Shown: positions 22,771 through 35,355 of the stretch, one piece after another
Numbering within the stretch: the stretch's first letter is position 1
How the letters are laid out: each line of letters begins with the position of its first letter
Assembly (NCBI RefSeq): GCF_910589235.1
Contig: NC_060965.1
Span: 4,262,901-4,326,900 of the forward strand
Direction: 5' to 3'
DNA: 64,000 nucleotides
From: Vespa crabro
Lineage: Eukaryota > Arthropoda > Insecta > Hymenoptera > Vespidae
Translations under genes and position numbers: made by a program
Notes under the pieces: model-generated
What the model saw: only the letters and a program-made list of their open reading frames with translations
Database searches by the model: none
Told to the model about the DNA's origin: nothing

Positions 22771-23034
22771 AATATCGCTACCTACAGATGTAACGATTTC
22801 AAAATAAACAAAAAGAAAAAAAAAAGAAAAATAAGATAAAAAAAGAACGGTGAAAAAAATTGATCGCAAAAAACGAAAAAAGAGAAGTCCTTTTTGTTTC
22901 TCTTTGGTAGGATCAGTGAGTATCTACTTAGTGTTCCTTGCTGTACATGGGATTACCTGTTGCTCGACTTAAAAGCTGTACCAGCAACGGCCCATCGTGT
23001 GTGTATACCTGCGAATACGAGTGCAAAGGAATAA

Positions 23035-23092
<58 letters not shown>

Positions 23093-23180
23093 GAGAGAGA
23101 AGAAGTGAGAGAGAAAGAGAAAGAAAACGAGGGAGAGAAAGGGGGAGAAAGAGGGAGACAGAGAAACAGACAGAGAGATG
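23035..23180. repeat. GA microsatellite cluster
   Basis: About 145 purine-rich bases with a pure GA core at 23056-23088. Confidence 0.95.
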
Positions 23181-23727
23181 CGAATTTCTCGCTTACGCGT
23201 GTAGACGCGTACCGAACGCATTGTACCTGCAACCTGTTACCTGCAGGAAAGACGCCGTAGATCGATCGTGGCTTTCGCTATCGAGCTCGAGTTTACTTGT
23301 CGGCGAAACGACGTATTGGAATTTGTTGGCTCCGATCTCTTGTCGGTAGCTCCTTATCGAGTTTTCGCCTTTCTCTCGTTCGATCTCATTGAATTACATA
23401 CTCACAAAATGCGATTTTTTTTTGTTTTTTTTGTTTTTTTTTGTTTTTTCTTTACTATCGACAGTATCCGATGGGATCATGGGAACGTTGAAGATCAGGT
23501 TAACGCAATAAAATCTTAATGAATCTTTTGACATCGTCAAAATTTACAGTCAAATACTTTTTTATAGACATCGTAGAAACTCGATGGGAATGCAGACCGG
23601 TATTCGCATAGTAAATACGTGTTTTAACACCTCAACTCGTGTCTCTAATCGCTATACATCTCTTTCACTCTTACAAGCGTTACGCAAAATTGTCTAATGT
23701 TATGACTTACTTTAAAGAAAGTGGGAG

Positions 23728-23736
23728 AGGGAGGGA

Positions 23737-23768
<32 letters not shown>
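23728..23768. repeat. GA microsatellite
   Basis: GAGGGA units followed by pure GA. Confidence 0.95.
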
Positions 23769-24583
23769 TCGTCTAATCCGTTACGTATTTCAAACGTATT
23801 TTTCATTTGGTACTCTTAGCAAATCGAACTTGCGATTAAATCCGTAAATATTGAACGTCACTAAATAAGATTTAAATACCACGACGAGGATCGATAATAC
23901 TGATATTACGTAAGTAAATCGATCTACATGGCGAGCTCTCTTATGCTTAAGTATTATAATAAAAACTTGATTTATAAATTATATGCTCGGACTGACAGGA
24001 AACTATGTCTCTTGAGTTATTAAAGATATACTTATAATTTACGAAGTGAAAATTGAAAATTGAATAATCGTAACTTGTTTGAGAAAAATTTGAATTATAA
24101 TAGTTTGATCGATTCGACATAACACGTTGAACAGAACATTCTCATTGTTCTTAGAGATTCGAAAGTGCATTACAATCTCAAGGATTATTTTTTCCATGGG
24201 GGTTTAGATTTGAGAGAATCACGACAACGTATAGCAGCCACTCTCAATGATGTAAGTTCACGCATGTACACGTGCGTACAAAACTATGCGCTCAGTCATC
24301 CTAACAGTCTTCCTCTCTCTCTCTCTCTATCTCTTTCTGTCTTTCTTTACTTCTCCTTCCGAGCGAGCATCTTCCTTTTTTCTTCCTCTTCCACCATCTC
24401 CTCCTCCTCTTTCTCAACAGCTATACGCGAAACACCTTTGGCCGCCGTGCCGGCCATTTGCCCTGCTAAAGTCGTTAGGGCCGTTGCACTCTGCGGTAGG
24501 TGTAAAATCGTCCTTCTGTTGATCCTCTAGAATGGAATGTATATTCTCGTCCTTTTGCTCAGAGAAGGATAGATCTTTTGGTT

Positions 24584-24584
<1 letters not shown>

Positions 24585-24616
<32 letters not shown>
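24585..24616. repeat. CT microsatellite
   Basis: Pure CT for about 32 bases. Confidence 0.96.
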
Positions 24617-24618
<2 letters not shown>

Positions 24619-25309
24619 TTCTTTTTCTTTCTCTTTTGCTCCATAATTCTTTATATCGTTTGGTAAAAAAAAAAAACAAAAAAAAAAGAACAGGAAGAAA
24701 TCACAATTAAAAAAACAAACTTCACATGAGATCAATGTACCGATCGAGTTTGAGTAGGTACTTGTCACCGATAACTTTTCGAACGAGACAACGATATCGA
24801 GGTTGAAAAGAGAGAAAAAAAAAGAGAAGAAGGGCTGATACTCGATCAGGCACGTTCGGACAATCCACAATTATCGTAGTAACAAATAGCTGTTGATTGT
24901 ACAGCAAAGGCACGTTTTAGTGCCTCTAATCGTGGGGTCGACCTTTCAAGAACGAACGGCCCTGGCCAAGTAATTTATAACGTCACAATCATCGCGGATG
25001 GAACAACGTGTTACCGAACCCAACGCTGGAACAAATGAAATTAATTGATTTAGCCTCCGGTGAACGATATAACAAACCACTTTGAATTGTTTCGTTGGAA
25101 TCGAATAACGAAATAGCTCACGATCAACGATTTTCTTTTTAAATATTCATTCACAGAAGATGTACCGCGTTCCATTAAAATATTTGATCGATTTATTTTT
25201 CAAGTTACTCGTTTCACACCTCTTAAAAGACAACAAATAGTCACGATTATTCTTGAAGGTAGATATTCTCATAGACAGGAACAGAACAGGAAAGAGCCAC
25301 GTACTATGC

Positions 25310-25375
25310 TTTTTTTCTTTTTCTTTTTCTTTTCTTTCTTTTCTTTATTTTTTTTTTTTTTTTTTTTCTTTGCTT
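25310..25375. repeat. Poly-T tract
   Basis: T-rich run with regularly spaced C bases. Confidence 0.93.
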
Positions 25376-25766
25376 TTTATCGACCAAGGAGAAACCATTT
25401 ATCACGTTTCGGCCGTACCACCCGAATGACTTACGACGTGTTGGCGTCGACTCGACTCCCGACTGCGATAGACGTAATAAAGGCCTAAAAAACATACCAA
25501 TAACCTCGGCCATCGACACGAAAGCATTCCCGCTATTACTAAGGACCCGTTTATTTTCTCCCTTACTCTTCTCCATTCCTTTGTTCGTCCTTTGAAAACG
25601 AACTTTGTTGTTACGTTCGATCACGATCGCGCAACCCTTTTCGCGAAATCAAATTTTTATATAGGTTATTAATATGATCGACGACGAACGTATTATCGGT
25701 CCTTGGTACATTATTTAATGACAATTTATTGAATGAGAAAAGGAACCAATCCAGAGTGAAAGAAAG

Positions 25767-25850
25767 GGAGAGAGAGAGAGAGAAAGAGAGAGAAAAGAAA
25801 AAAGGAAAAAAAGAAAGAGAAAAAGTAAAGAGAGATAGAAGAAAAATAAG
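25767..25850. repeat. GA and A-rich tract
   Basis: GA run followed by GAAA units. Confidence 0.92.
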
Positions 25851-26797
25851 GTATTTAATTATCTGATTGAAAAGTAACGTCGTTTACCTAATTCTTACAT
25901 CTGATTTCGTTTGATGATAGAAAAATTTGAAGATTCGTCGGCCCGATAAAAATTCCTTGACTACTTTGAGCCAGAACTTGGTCTTTAAATTGTCATAGGC
26001 CTCTTTAAAAGAAAAAGAAAAAAAAAAAACAAAAAAAAAAGAAGAAAAAAAAAAGTATCCCTTCTTCCTATTCTTACGAATGCGAACGAAAAGGAGAAAA
26101 GACACCAGGAACGTGGGACAAGGTAATAAATTATTATCGCGTCGATAAGGAATGCCGATGGGGTCTGACGATAGGGACACAGCGTGTCTCGAAGAACGTG
26201 GCGTTCGGTGGTTATCGAGCTGCCTAATAGACTCGTACCTTGGTGTCATTCTTGATATCGATATTGGTGATTGATCCACGATGATCGAGATTTCGATAGT
26301 AACTCTCAAAGATCGGCCCTCACGAAAGAAAAGAGGAACTCTTCTCTCGCTTTTCCATTCATTATTTTCATCTCGCGATCTTATCGTTCGACTTTATTGA
26401 ATCTATTCACATAGATTTTAATAGGCCCTGACGGACCAATCTAAATTTCATTTTGTTACGTCGTGACGTCATCGAACTTTCGAATGACTTCACGATGCTA
26501 TATAATCGTGACGGGGCGCGATTTCGAGCAAACGTCAATCGTCGAAAGGAATATATCCTTACGATGCGAATAAACAATAAAACGTCCATGAAAATTCTTC
26601 GATAGAATTCGTGATCTGTCAAATGGAAAATCTATGGTAAAGTGCCTATCTATTAATCGTGAATCGTTGAAAATATCATAGGAAAGATTTGGAAAATGTT
26701 TAACGTCATTCGTGACTAAGTTGCAAGATATTCGACATTAAAGACGCGTAATATGCATTTAGGTATGAAAAAAAAGAAGAAGAGACGAGAAAAAATG

Positions 26798-26798
<1 letters not shown>

Positions 26799-26876
<78 letters not shown>

Positions 26877-26880
26877 AAGA
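26799..26880. repeat. GATA array joined to GA array
   Basis: About 15 perfect GATA units at 26799-26860, changing without a gap into GA at 26860-26876. Confidence 0.97.
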
Positions 26881-27013
26881 GTTTCATAGCGATAATCATC
26901 GACGCCAGTATACGAGATGTTACGAACGAAGGTCGGCGTCATCGAAGAAGGCGGAGAAGACGAGGTAAATCGAGCGCGCCTCATCTTCGTAAATCGAGTC
27001 CCAACATACCCTT

Positions 27014-27015
<2 letters not shown>

Positions 27016-27057
<42 letters not shown>

Positions 27058-27110
27058 ACTCAGTCTCTCTCTCCTTCTCATTCTATCTATCTCTCCCAAG
27101 CCCTCGATTT
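27016..27110. repeat. CT microsatellite
   Basis: CT core at about 27017-27048, then degenerate CT-rich sequence. Confidence 0.95.
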
Positions 27111-27235
27111 CAATATCCTTCGGACTTGGTAAAAGCAATCGCTGATTCACGATGTAACGATCCAGGTGTATGAGGTTTGCACCTCATGGCAGCCCTCACG
27201 CGTCGACCCTTTCGTTTCTTCGACTAATCTTAAGA

Positions 27236-27335
27236 GAAGAAGAAAAAGAAAAAAAAAAAAAACAAAAAGCAAAGAAAAAAAAAAGGAAAGGAAAAAAAAA
27301 GGAAGAGGAGAAAAAAAGAAAGGAAAAGAAAAAAT
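27236..27335. repeat. A-rich purine tract
   Basis: Poly-A with G interruptions. Confidence 0.92.
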
Positions 27336-27557
27336 TATACAATGTAACTGATGAAATTGACGAACAATCGGAAATCATTGAGAAAGAAACGTCGGGCTCT
27401 TCCACGAAAATAACCACGCCGTCATTCTTTTCGTTCTTATTTTCCTATCACGTTCGATTCTCTCGATCGAAGTCGCGTAAAAAGTTTGAAGATTAAAATA
27501 TAAGATCGAAGGTAATGTCCTTGAACGTTTCGACGACATTTCCATCCATTGCAATTT

Positions 27558-27560
<3 letters not shown>

Positions 27561-27605
<45 letters not shown>

Positions 27606-27610
27606 TCTCT
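27561..27610. repeat. CT microsatellite
   Basis: Pure CT for about 40 bases. Confidence 0.96.
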
Positions 27611-27935
27611 TTGCCCTCTTCCTGAGAGCCATTCTCCTACAAAAACTTTAATCGCGTTGGCCGACCGTAAAGGCTATCTATCTTTCTCTCTCTCTCTCTC
27701 AGTCCAGTCAGTAGTCCAGCACAGAACATTCGTGGATATAACGTTGTTCGTTGCTTGGCCGCGAAACAAGTAACTCCGAAAGAGACAAAAAAATCTTTAC
27801 CTGATTGTTTTACGTCCAACCGCAGAGGCAATTCGTGGTATTCACGACGGTAGAACGATGGTGACGTTGCTGTTAAAGATTCGACAAGCTCGAGATTCAA
27901 AGATATTCGTATAATCTCTAGGAGACTACGCCTTG

Positions 27936-27960
27936 AAAATACTACGTAAAATACTACGTA
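27936..27960. repeat. 12-bp tandem pair AAAATACTACGT
   Basis: Two perfect adjacent copies. Confidence 0.9.
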
Positions 27961-28152
27961 CGAATCTTAGAGAACGTACTTTCGTTGAAATCGATGTTTA
28001 TCCTTCGACGAGCAACAGATGACTAATTGGTATTATGTTATCCAACCTCTCATCGTTCTACGACACTAAGTTTGTTTACTACTACGCGTGTTGTGCGTAC
28101 ATCGCCATTAATACTTTTTTTTTTTTTTTTATTTATTAAAAGCAAACGAATT

Positions 28153-28176
28153 GAATGTATGTATGTACATACATTC
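28153..28176. repeat. Ten-bp inverted repeat
   Basis: GAATGTATGT and ACATACATTC flank a 4-base loop, in AT-rich DNA. Confidence 0.85.
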
Positions 28177-28306
28177 TGTATATTTACATAACCATAATAC
28201 AATTTATATAACGTTGTGAAATATTATTTATTTTATACTTTTCTCTTCGTTGGAATTATAAAATGTAAAAAAGAAAATGTACAAACAAATAAAGAAATAT
28301 ATATTT

Positions 28307-28313
<7 letters not shown>

Positions 28314-28341
<28 letters not shown>
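28314..28341. repeat. AT microsatellite
   Basis: Alternating AT for about 28 bases, next to ACAC. Confidence 0.95.
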
Positions 28342-28347
<6 letters not shown>

Positions 28348-28567
28348 TATGAATGAAAGAATAATTTCTATACTTATTGCACATACATATATATATGTTT
28401 ATATATAGAATATGAGCGTGACATTAAACAATAGAAAAGAGAGATTTTAAAAAGAGATTAGCGTGGAGACATCGAGATAGACATGGGAAAAAGAAAGAAT
28501 CAAGGACAACAAAGCAATTTTCATTTTCCTGTGACTGTAAATAACGTTGGAGTAGTAAAATCGCATT

Positions 28568-28575
<8 letters not shown>

Positions 28576-28612
<37 letters not shown>
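28576..28612. repeat. CT microsatellite
   Basis: Pure CT core. Confidence 0.95.
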
Positions 28613-28615
<3 letters not shown>

Positions 28616-29270
28616 ACAATCCTCTTTCAACGTCGACCGCAAAATTAGCCGCGAACCTCCTCGGGATAGAACCTTGAGTGAGATAAAATAATCATCCTTT
28701 TCGAAAGTTCCGTACGAAGCGAGGAGTAGGTGTCCCTCGCGGCTGGATGCTATTTACACGAGACGACGTAATGACGATTACCTGCTAGGAGGATCCACTC
28801 CCTGGTGGTTTCTTCTTTTTCCTTTTCCTTTTCTTTTTTTTCTTTTTCTTTTTTTTCCCCCTTCATCTTTTTTCACATCGTTGCGATTTTCAAATATCAA
28901 AGAATTCTCCAATGTAATCTGAAAACTTAACGAGAATAATTCTCTTCCCACGTTCAAATTCTAAATAACATTTATATTTCCATTCTTCCTTTGTAATTTG
29001 TTTAAAAATCAACACTGGTTTATACGCAATGAGCAATAAGACGAAACATGGGCTTTGATACTTTCCTATTTTGCCACGTTCTCATAATCGAAGTGGAAAA
29101 TCGATAGTCAGGAACGTTTCTCTTTGCAATTATACTTTCATTAATAAATTATCATCGTCGATATTTATCGATTGAAACGAATATTAACCAAGATGATTAA
29201 TGATCGTTAAAGAATATTTACGAAGGAATAGAAATTTTTTTTTTTTTTTCTTTATCGATTCTTCTCATCC

Positions 29271-29272
<2 letters not shown>

Positions 29273-29314
<42 letters not shown>
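29273..29314. repeat. CT microsatellite
   Basis: Pure CT for about 40 bases. Confidence 0.96.
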
Positions 29315-29318
<4 letters not shown>

Positions 29319-29701
29319 TATATAAACAAAGAAAGGTCTTTGGTTAGTCCACCATAAAAGGATTATTAATTAAGTTTCTTCTTTTTTTCTTTTTCCTTTT
29401 CTATTTGTTATTTCTTTTCTTTTCTTTTGGGATTTTTTTTTTGTTTTTTTTTTTCTTTTTCTTTTTTTCTTTTTTCTTTCGAACTGAGTCCGTTCGCATC
29501 CAAAGAAATATACGCAACAAGTCGACGACACAGTTTCCTCCTCACAAAGTACTTCGACTACAAGAACGACAAGAGGAGGACCTTTTTCACGATGGTATTC
29601 ATGGGAGAGGTCGTGCTCGGTGAATCTTTCAGACGTCTCTTCAGGCGCTAACGAAGCTACACCCCTTCCTTCGCACCCCTACCGTCGTAACAGTATCGAA
29701 A

Positions 29702-29775
29702 AGGAAGAAGAAGAAGAAGAAGAGAAGCGAGAAAAAGAAGAAGAAGAAGAATAAGAAGAAGAAGGAGTAGAAGAA
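29702..29775. repeat. GAA trinucleotide run
   Basis: GAA units with GAG, GAT and GTA interruptions. Confidence 0.92.
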
Positions 29776-30330
29776 GATGAAGGAGAGGGAGCTTCTGTTG
29801 CTCGTGGCGAATGCGCTTCGTAAATGTAAATTGATCGAAGCAACGTTCATTAATTAGTCGCGAAATGGTGTGCGCCTTCGTCGTGCTTCTCCGGATGACC
29901 TTTGAATCCTCGGTCAGTTAAAAATACAACTTTTAAAAAACGTTCGGCCAGTTATTTTATTGTCCTACTAATAGTCCTATCTAATTTCGATTTACTTAAC
30001 GGACAATTCTTTTTCCTTTGCCGAAAGATATTTCATCGAGATTAGCGATGAACGTGTGAGCGATCTTTTTCAATTCGTTGAAACGAGAAACGATGGCTCG
30101 GACTCCAAAGAACAGGAAATTCTGTTGAGGTAAAAAAGATGAAAAAGGAAGAAAAAAAAAAGTCTTGCTAAATTCGACATCCTGTCGGCGAAAGGACACG
30201 GCATGTAAGAGCGAAGAAGGAGAAATAAGAACACGATAAGGAAGGTAGAAGGTCCCCGCGGCAAATTGTCGTGGTTGTCGCGCGCACCGTTCGCCATATG
30301 GCCGACAGTAAATTAAACGAGCGAAGAAAA

Positions 30331-30331
<1 letters not shown>

Positions 30332-30379
<48 letters not shown>
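30332..30379. repeat. GA microsatellite
   Basis: Pure GA for about 46 bases. Confidence 0.97.
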
Positions 30380-30383
<4 letters not shown>

Positions 30384-31285
30384 ACACGTTGGAAGAACTC
30401 TCTTGGAGTATACTAAAGGGTTCGCTGTTTGGAATAGGTAACCATGTTACGATAGGAATAATACTGAATACATACGCAAAAGCGTACTAACTTTTTTAAA
30501 TAGTAAAAGGCATAAATGTGACGTCAACTATAAGGAAGAAGAACGAAACATGAACGAAGCTGACTGTTGCTACTCGACGACGTTTGGCCGATCGTAAGTC
30601 GCGAGACCGTGAGCCATTATCCGGACACTTATTGCCACTTAACTCGAGGAGAGTGTACATACGTCGATTCAATGAGCACGAGTTCATTACCGATCGGTGC
30701 TACGCATTGTCCGGTTGACGGGGAGGGAAGGGTGGGAAGGGTCGAGTCAAGTCACAACGTGACGAAGTTATACGTTTCTTTAACCTGCTGTCTTCGTTCT
30801 TTTAAAATATCCAAGTGTAACGGAGTTTAAGCCGTACTTCAATTTCATTGGAACGTTCTTTACAACCGTTTGTATGTCAAACTTTGCGTTTCTTTAATTA
30901 CGTTCGACTCGATGCCTTCCGATCGAGTTTCTGTTTCGCTTCGAAGAATAATCGGCTAGCTCTCGAGTAATATGTACAACACGTTGAAATTCGGATGCTC
31001 TTAATCTGCTTCCTTACCGACGGCCTAATTAAGTCGCTCTTTGGTACATTCCGCGGGAGGACAAGAACGAGAGCCGGCAATTTCGAGGCGATCGATTTAC
31101 ACGGTCGCGTTACATGCGCCGATGCGTGCTGTGTAACCTTTTTGGCGGTGAATCGAAAAGAAGTGAATCAAGACGAGAAGGAGAAAGAGAGAGACAGAGA
31201 CTCGAGGGGCGGGAGCCATGTATCTCTCGCGCGAAGACGTAATGCATGTATCGTTCTGTGCGGTGCTCTCTGTAAAATCGTTTCA

Positions 31286-31372
31286 CGAGAAAGCAAACGA
31301 GAGAAAGAGAGAGAAAGAAAGAAAGAAAGAAAAAAAGAGAGAGGGAGAGGGAGAGAGAGAGAGAGAGAGAGA
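31286..31372. repeat. GA/GAAA microsatellite
   Basis: GAGA and GAAA units ending in a pure GA run. Confidence 0.94.
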
Positions 31373-31488
31373 TAAGAGGTCCACACCGGGGCGCCAAAAT
31401 CCACGCGATTCGATCGACGGGGGATGATTTCTTTCGGCCCCTTAAAAAATTCCACCACCTTCTTTCTTTCTTCATTTCACAGTAGAGA

Positions 31489-31497
31489 AAGAAAGAG

Positions 31498-31533
<36 letters not shown>

Positions 31534-31534
31534 C
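31489..31534. repeat. GA microsatellite
   Basis: GATA units lead into pure GA. Confidence 0.94.
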
Positions 31535-31595
31535 AAAGGGTGAAGGAGGGCGCGAATGAAAAATGCCCTTCGCCCAAAGGCGGTACGTGCCTCGA

Positions 31596-31643
31596 AGAGA
31601 GAAAGAGAGATAGATAGAGCGAGGGAGAAAGAAAGAAAGAGAG

Positions 31644-31685
<42 letters not shown>
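31596..31685. repeat. GA microsatellite
   Basis: Degenerate GA/GAAA, then pure GA at about 31649-31685. Confidence 0.95.
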
Positions 31686-31690
<5 letters not shown>

Positions 31691-32206
31691 GACGGAGAAT
31701 GAGACCTGCTGAGAGGAACTCGGCTATCGATTGAATAAATGTTCTCAAGCAGATACATCGATATGCTCGATAGAAAGAATATTGCTTATGAAATTCGATA
31801 AGCCTTATAATACTGGCAAATTCTGATCATTATTTTTCGAGTTATTTGATTCGAGTGCCATTGATCCAAATGCTAGGAAAAAAAATAAAAAAAGGGAAAG
31901 ATAAAAATAAGGAAAGGAAAAAAAAATATCCAGAAAATTACACGTGATCATTACGAAATGATAAAAATTACAAACCTCGTCTCGAATTCTTGCGAATATT
32001 AAATAGTTTCAACTTTGTAAGTCGATGTTCTCATCAAACGGCACTGATTTCCGCTTTAAGTGGGAAGGGTTAGGATCGTGAAACGAGGAAAACACCGAGG
32101 CGAAAGGGGGCGTCGTCGACTTAAATTACGTCCATCGGCGAGATGAATCGCTTAACGAACTTTCTACTCTCTGGTATATACCTTTCTCTCTTTTCTTCAG
32201 AGTTAT

Positions 32207-32217
32207 CGAGAGAAAGA

Positions 32218-32273
<56 letters not shown>

Positions 32274-32301
32274 AGCAAAAGAGATAAAGAAAGAAAGAGA
32301 T

Positions 32302-32332
<31 letters not shown>

Positions 32333-32345
32333 CACAAGCAGAGAG
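32207..32345. repeat. GA microsatellite cluster
   Basis: Two pure GA cores separated by a short unique linker at about 32271-32305. Confidence 0.95.
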
Positions 32346-32756
32346 ATGCTCGCTACCAAGAGAAAAAGAGAGAGAGAGGAAGAAAAGGGGAATAGTTCGA
32401 GACGAAGACCGGTGCGCGGACATAAATTAAACGTCCGAGACGTATACATATATAAGTCCCTTCGAGCACCGTGGAACGTTTCTCTTCCTTACACCTTACG
32501 ATTAGCCACGGCGCATTCAGCTTCTCTCGGCCTCGAGCTGGTGTGGGTGGGGTGAGAAAGGGAACCAAAGAGAGAGAGAAAGAAAGAGAGAGAAATAGAG
32601 AGAGAGGGTGGGAGAGAGAGAGAATATTCAGATCTCGAAATCTCTAGGAGGATTTGAAAATCGGAAAATTATGGTCACTCTGTCCCTTCTTCTTTCATTC
32701 TCTACTTCTCTTTCTCTCTTCACCGAAGAAAGTCTTCTCCACCTTCTTCCCCTCCT

Positions 32757-32835
32757 TTTTTTCTTCTTCTTCTTCTTTTTCTTCTTCTTCTTCTTCTTCT
32801 TCTTCTTCCTCCTCCTCCTCCTCCTCCTCTCTTCT
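32757..32835. repeat. TTC to CTC trinucleotide run
   Basis: TTC units grade into CTC units. The frames crossing it give Phe/Ser or Arg/Gly runs. Confidence 0.95.
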
Positions 32836-33088
32836 CATGTAAAGATTTCCTTTCTCTATCTAGAAGAAGCACTCTTCTCTTCTCTAAATCCGGAATGCGA
32901 GGGGAAGAGAACGAAGCTCGATAATCGGTTGATTTAACGCGACCGCCTTTGCGTAAATAAGGATCGGCTGCGTTAAAGAGCAAAGACTCTTTAGTCCGTT
33001 ATAAAAGATATTAGAAACGTCAAAGGAAAGATCCCTATCGTTATATCAACCCGGATAATAATACTAATGGTTTCTTATAGCGACTTCT

Positions 33089-33140
33089 TTCGTTCGTTCG
33101 TTCGTTCGCTCGTTCGCTCGTTCGCTCGTTCGCTCGTTCG
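33089..33140. repeat. TTCG tetramer grading into CTCGTTCG octamer
   Basis: Four TTCG units followed by about four CTCGTTCG units. It contains CpG at every fourth base and is flanked by CTTCT on the left and AAGAAG on the right. Confidence 0.95.
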
Positions 33141-33576
33141 CAAGAAGCGAATTACTTAACATTCGTCGGCCTTCGAACGAATTTCTCGTTCCTCTATTAT
33201 TTCGTACTATCTTTTTTTCTTTTTTCTCTTTTCTTTTTCTTTTTCTTTTTTTTTTTTTCTTTTCTTTTTTCTAAGAATCACGTAAGTATACTTACATCAA
33301 CGTACCTATTTTAGATTTTATTTAGATTTGCATCGTAGGATATAAATCTAATAGGATAACTGGATACATCTTCCTTCGAGACAAATCTAATATCAACTAA
33401 TCTCTTGTGAGGGCCATTCGATCATTGACGTAACGAAAAGAAAATTTAGATGGGAGAAAGAGGAGAGGGAAGAGTAAGAGGGGAAGAATGACCACCACTT
33501 TTCGGCCGTACGATGACCGTGCGGTAATTAACTCTCGAACGATCGCGTTAAGCCGTGAAAGTATAAAGCTCTCTCT

Positions 33577-33593
33577 TTCTCTCTCAGAGAGAA
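33577..33593. repeat. 17-bp odd palindrome of CT/GA
   Basis: TTCTCTCT and AGAGAGAA around a single C. Confidence 0.75.
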
Positions 33594-33717
33594 CGCTCGT
33601 AGTCTCGAAACGAGGGAGGTTTTTTCTTTCGAGTTCAGATAACGAGCGTGATTCAATCTCGGTTGTCTTTCGACGTTCACGAGCACTCGCGCATTAGCGG
33701 CCTCGTTGAAAGTCGAA

Positions 33718-33722
33718 AGAGA

Positions 33723-33767
<45 letters not shown>
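33718..33767. repeat. GA microsatellite
   Basis: Nearly pure GA. Confidence 0.96.
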
Positions 33768-34617
33768 GCCAAAAGTAGCAAGAACTGTTTCCTTGGTCCT
33801 GATTTTTACCTTATGAAACACGCTGGATTCCTGCCACGTTCACGTCAACATTAAATGCCCTTTTTTTCTTTCCTTTCATTTCCTTTTTTATACATTTTTT
33901 TATTATTTTTTTTTTTTTCTACTTTTGCTTTAATAATTTTTATTAATTTATTTCTACGGGTTTCCTCTTTTATTTATAGAAATATGTTAATGAGGGGATA
34001 AAGATACATACGTTTCTATGTCGATAAAGAGTACCTTTCGATCAACATAACATCATATGTTTAATTAAAAGATATTAATGAAAATATGATGAAATACTCT
34101 TTCGTAACGGAATAATGAATAAGTTGATACTGAAATGACGAAAAATTAATCGTATCCAATTTATTCATTGTCATATTTCAATATTCTTATTTTCATAAAC
34201 ATATAGAAACAAAATGAAGATGAAGTTTAACGATCAATTATTTCTCTCATCAATCCTAATTCGTTTCTTCGATAATAAAGTAAATGAAAAAAAAAAAAAA
34301 AGAAAAAAGGAAATCACTTCGACCTACGAGATCGATAAACGTTCCTTGCGAATAAGTCGCTATGTTGTTAGCCGTCGAAGTGCTTAAAAGTGCGAATCGC
34401 GAGATGAGAAGCAGGACGAATCGTGATGAAAGGAGGGCCTGCGCCGGCGGCATCAGAGGCGTCAGAATTGCTTCGGGTATCCTCTTACCGAGAAGTAAGT
34501 CGGTTACCAATCGATTCGAGTTATGCGTACGAACCTCTATACTTTCTACTTTCATTCGCCGTCTCGTATTACCAAGTTGATTTCTTTTCTGTATAATGAA
34601 CCGATAATCATGTGGGT

Positions 34618-34618
<1 letters not shown>

Positions 34619-34658
<40 letters not shown>
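34619..34658. repeat. GA microsatellite
   Basis: Pure GA for about 38 bases. Confidence 0.96.
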
Positions 34659-34660
<2 letters not shown>

Positions 34661-34812
34661 CGAACGAATGAGAAGTGAGAAAATTCCATACTTTTTAGAG
34701 ACGATTTTAAAATTCTATGCTAATCCCATGGAATAAATTTTTCTTTCGGTTGCGTTGCTCTCTGTGATTTACTCTGTCGGTACATCAGAGATACCCGAAG
34801 AAAAGAAATAAC

Positions 34813-34893
34813 GAAGGAAGGAAGGAAGGAAGGAAGGAAGGAAGGAAGGAAGAAAGAAATGAAGAAAGGAAGGAAGGGAGGAAGGAAGGAAGG
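34813..34893. repeat. GGAA tetranucleotide array
   Basis: About nine perfect GGAA units, a GAAA-rich interruption, then further GGAA units. Confidence 0.96.
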
Positions 34894-35289
34894 AACAAAC
34901 AACACCACAAAAAAAAAGAAGAAAAACAAAAAAAAGAACAAAACAAAAAAAAATAAGAAGAACAAGAAATTGCTTACGAGGTTGAGTCGTGCCACGTTGG
35001 GGAGCAAAGTTCGTAAATTCGCACAGCCGGTTCGTGCTTGTCGGCGGCACGAACGAAACAACAAATTTATCCGAACTGTCTTCCCTCTCCCTCTCTTTTT
35101 TTCTCTTTTACTCTCTCTCTCCCTCTCTCTTTCTCTTTCTCTCCTTCTCCTTCTCTGTCTGCAAAGAAAAAGGTAGATACTACTCCTACTTTACCTTTTT
35201 CGATTCTCTCCTTCCTCCTTCTCCTTCTCTTTTTCTTCTACTACTCTTCGTCTTATAAAATAAGCAAAAAAAAAGATGAATAGATACAT

Positions 35290-35291
<2 letters not shown>

Positions 35292-35337
<46 letters not shown>

Positions 35338-35355
35338 AATGAGAGAGAGAGAGAC
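35292..35355. repeat. GA microsatellite
   Basis: GA array with one AAAAT interruption. Confidence 0.95.

Larger units (their letters stand above)
20650..25700. other. GA/CT- and AT-repeat-rich non-coding block
   Basis: No recognised gene. GA at 20810-20890, AT at 21268-21306, CT at 22036-22145, AT at 22587-22648, GA at 23035-23180 and 23728-23768, and CT at 24585-24616 punctuate unique DNA. The unique stretches 21310-21980, 23780-24290 and 24880-25300 contain stops in all frames at short intervals and no visible exon. Poly-T at 25310-25375 and 22737-22770 has the look of old poly-A insertions or slippage tracts. Confidence 0.75.
25700..30800. other. Non-coding block with GATA, GA/CT and AT repeats
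   Basis: No recognised gene. It contains GA at 25767-25850, a GATA-to-GA compound array at 26799-26880, CT at 27016-27110 and 27561-27610, A-rich DNA at 27236-27335, AT at 28314-28341, CT at 28576-28612 and 29273-29314, GAA at 29702-29775 and GA at 30332-30379. Unique stretches 26080-26760, 27700-28310, 28860-29220 and 30380-30830 have no exon I can support. The 87-codon open frame at 30567-30830 is not repeat-derived but is unrecognised. Confidence 0.75.

Noticed and set aside
30567..30830. 87-residue non-repetitive frame
   Set aside because: It is not microsatellite-derived, but it shows no motif, codon pattern or flanking signal, and a chance frame of this length is expected in 64 kb of double-stranded DNA.
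31110..31748. 212-residue Ser-Leu-rich frame on the minus strand
   Set aside because: It is a translation of GA arrays and connecting unique DNA. The Ser-Leu runs follow exactly from the CT complement, and other frames of the same DNA are open too.
34813..34893. GGAA array as an ETS-factor response element
   Set aside because: That role is known for certain human cancers; nothing here supports it in this organism.
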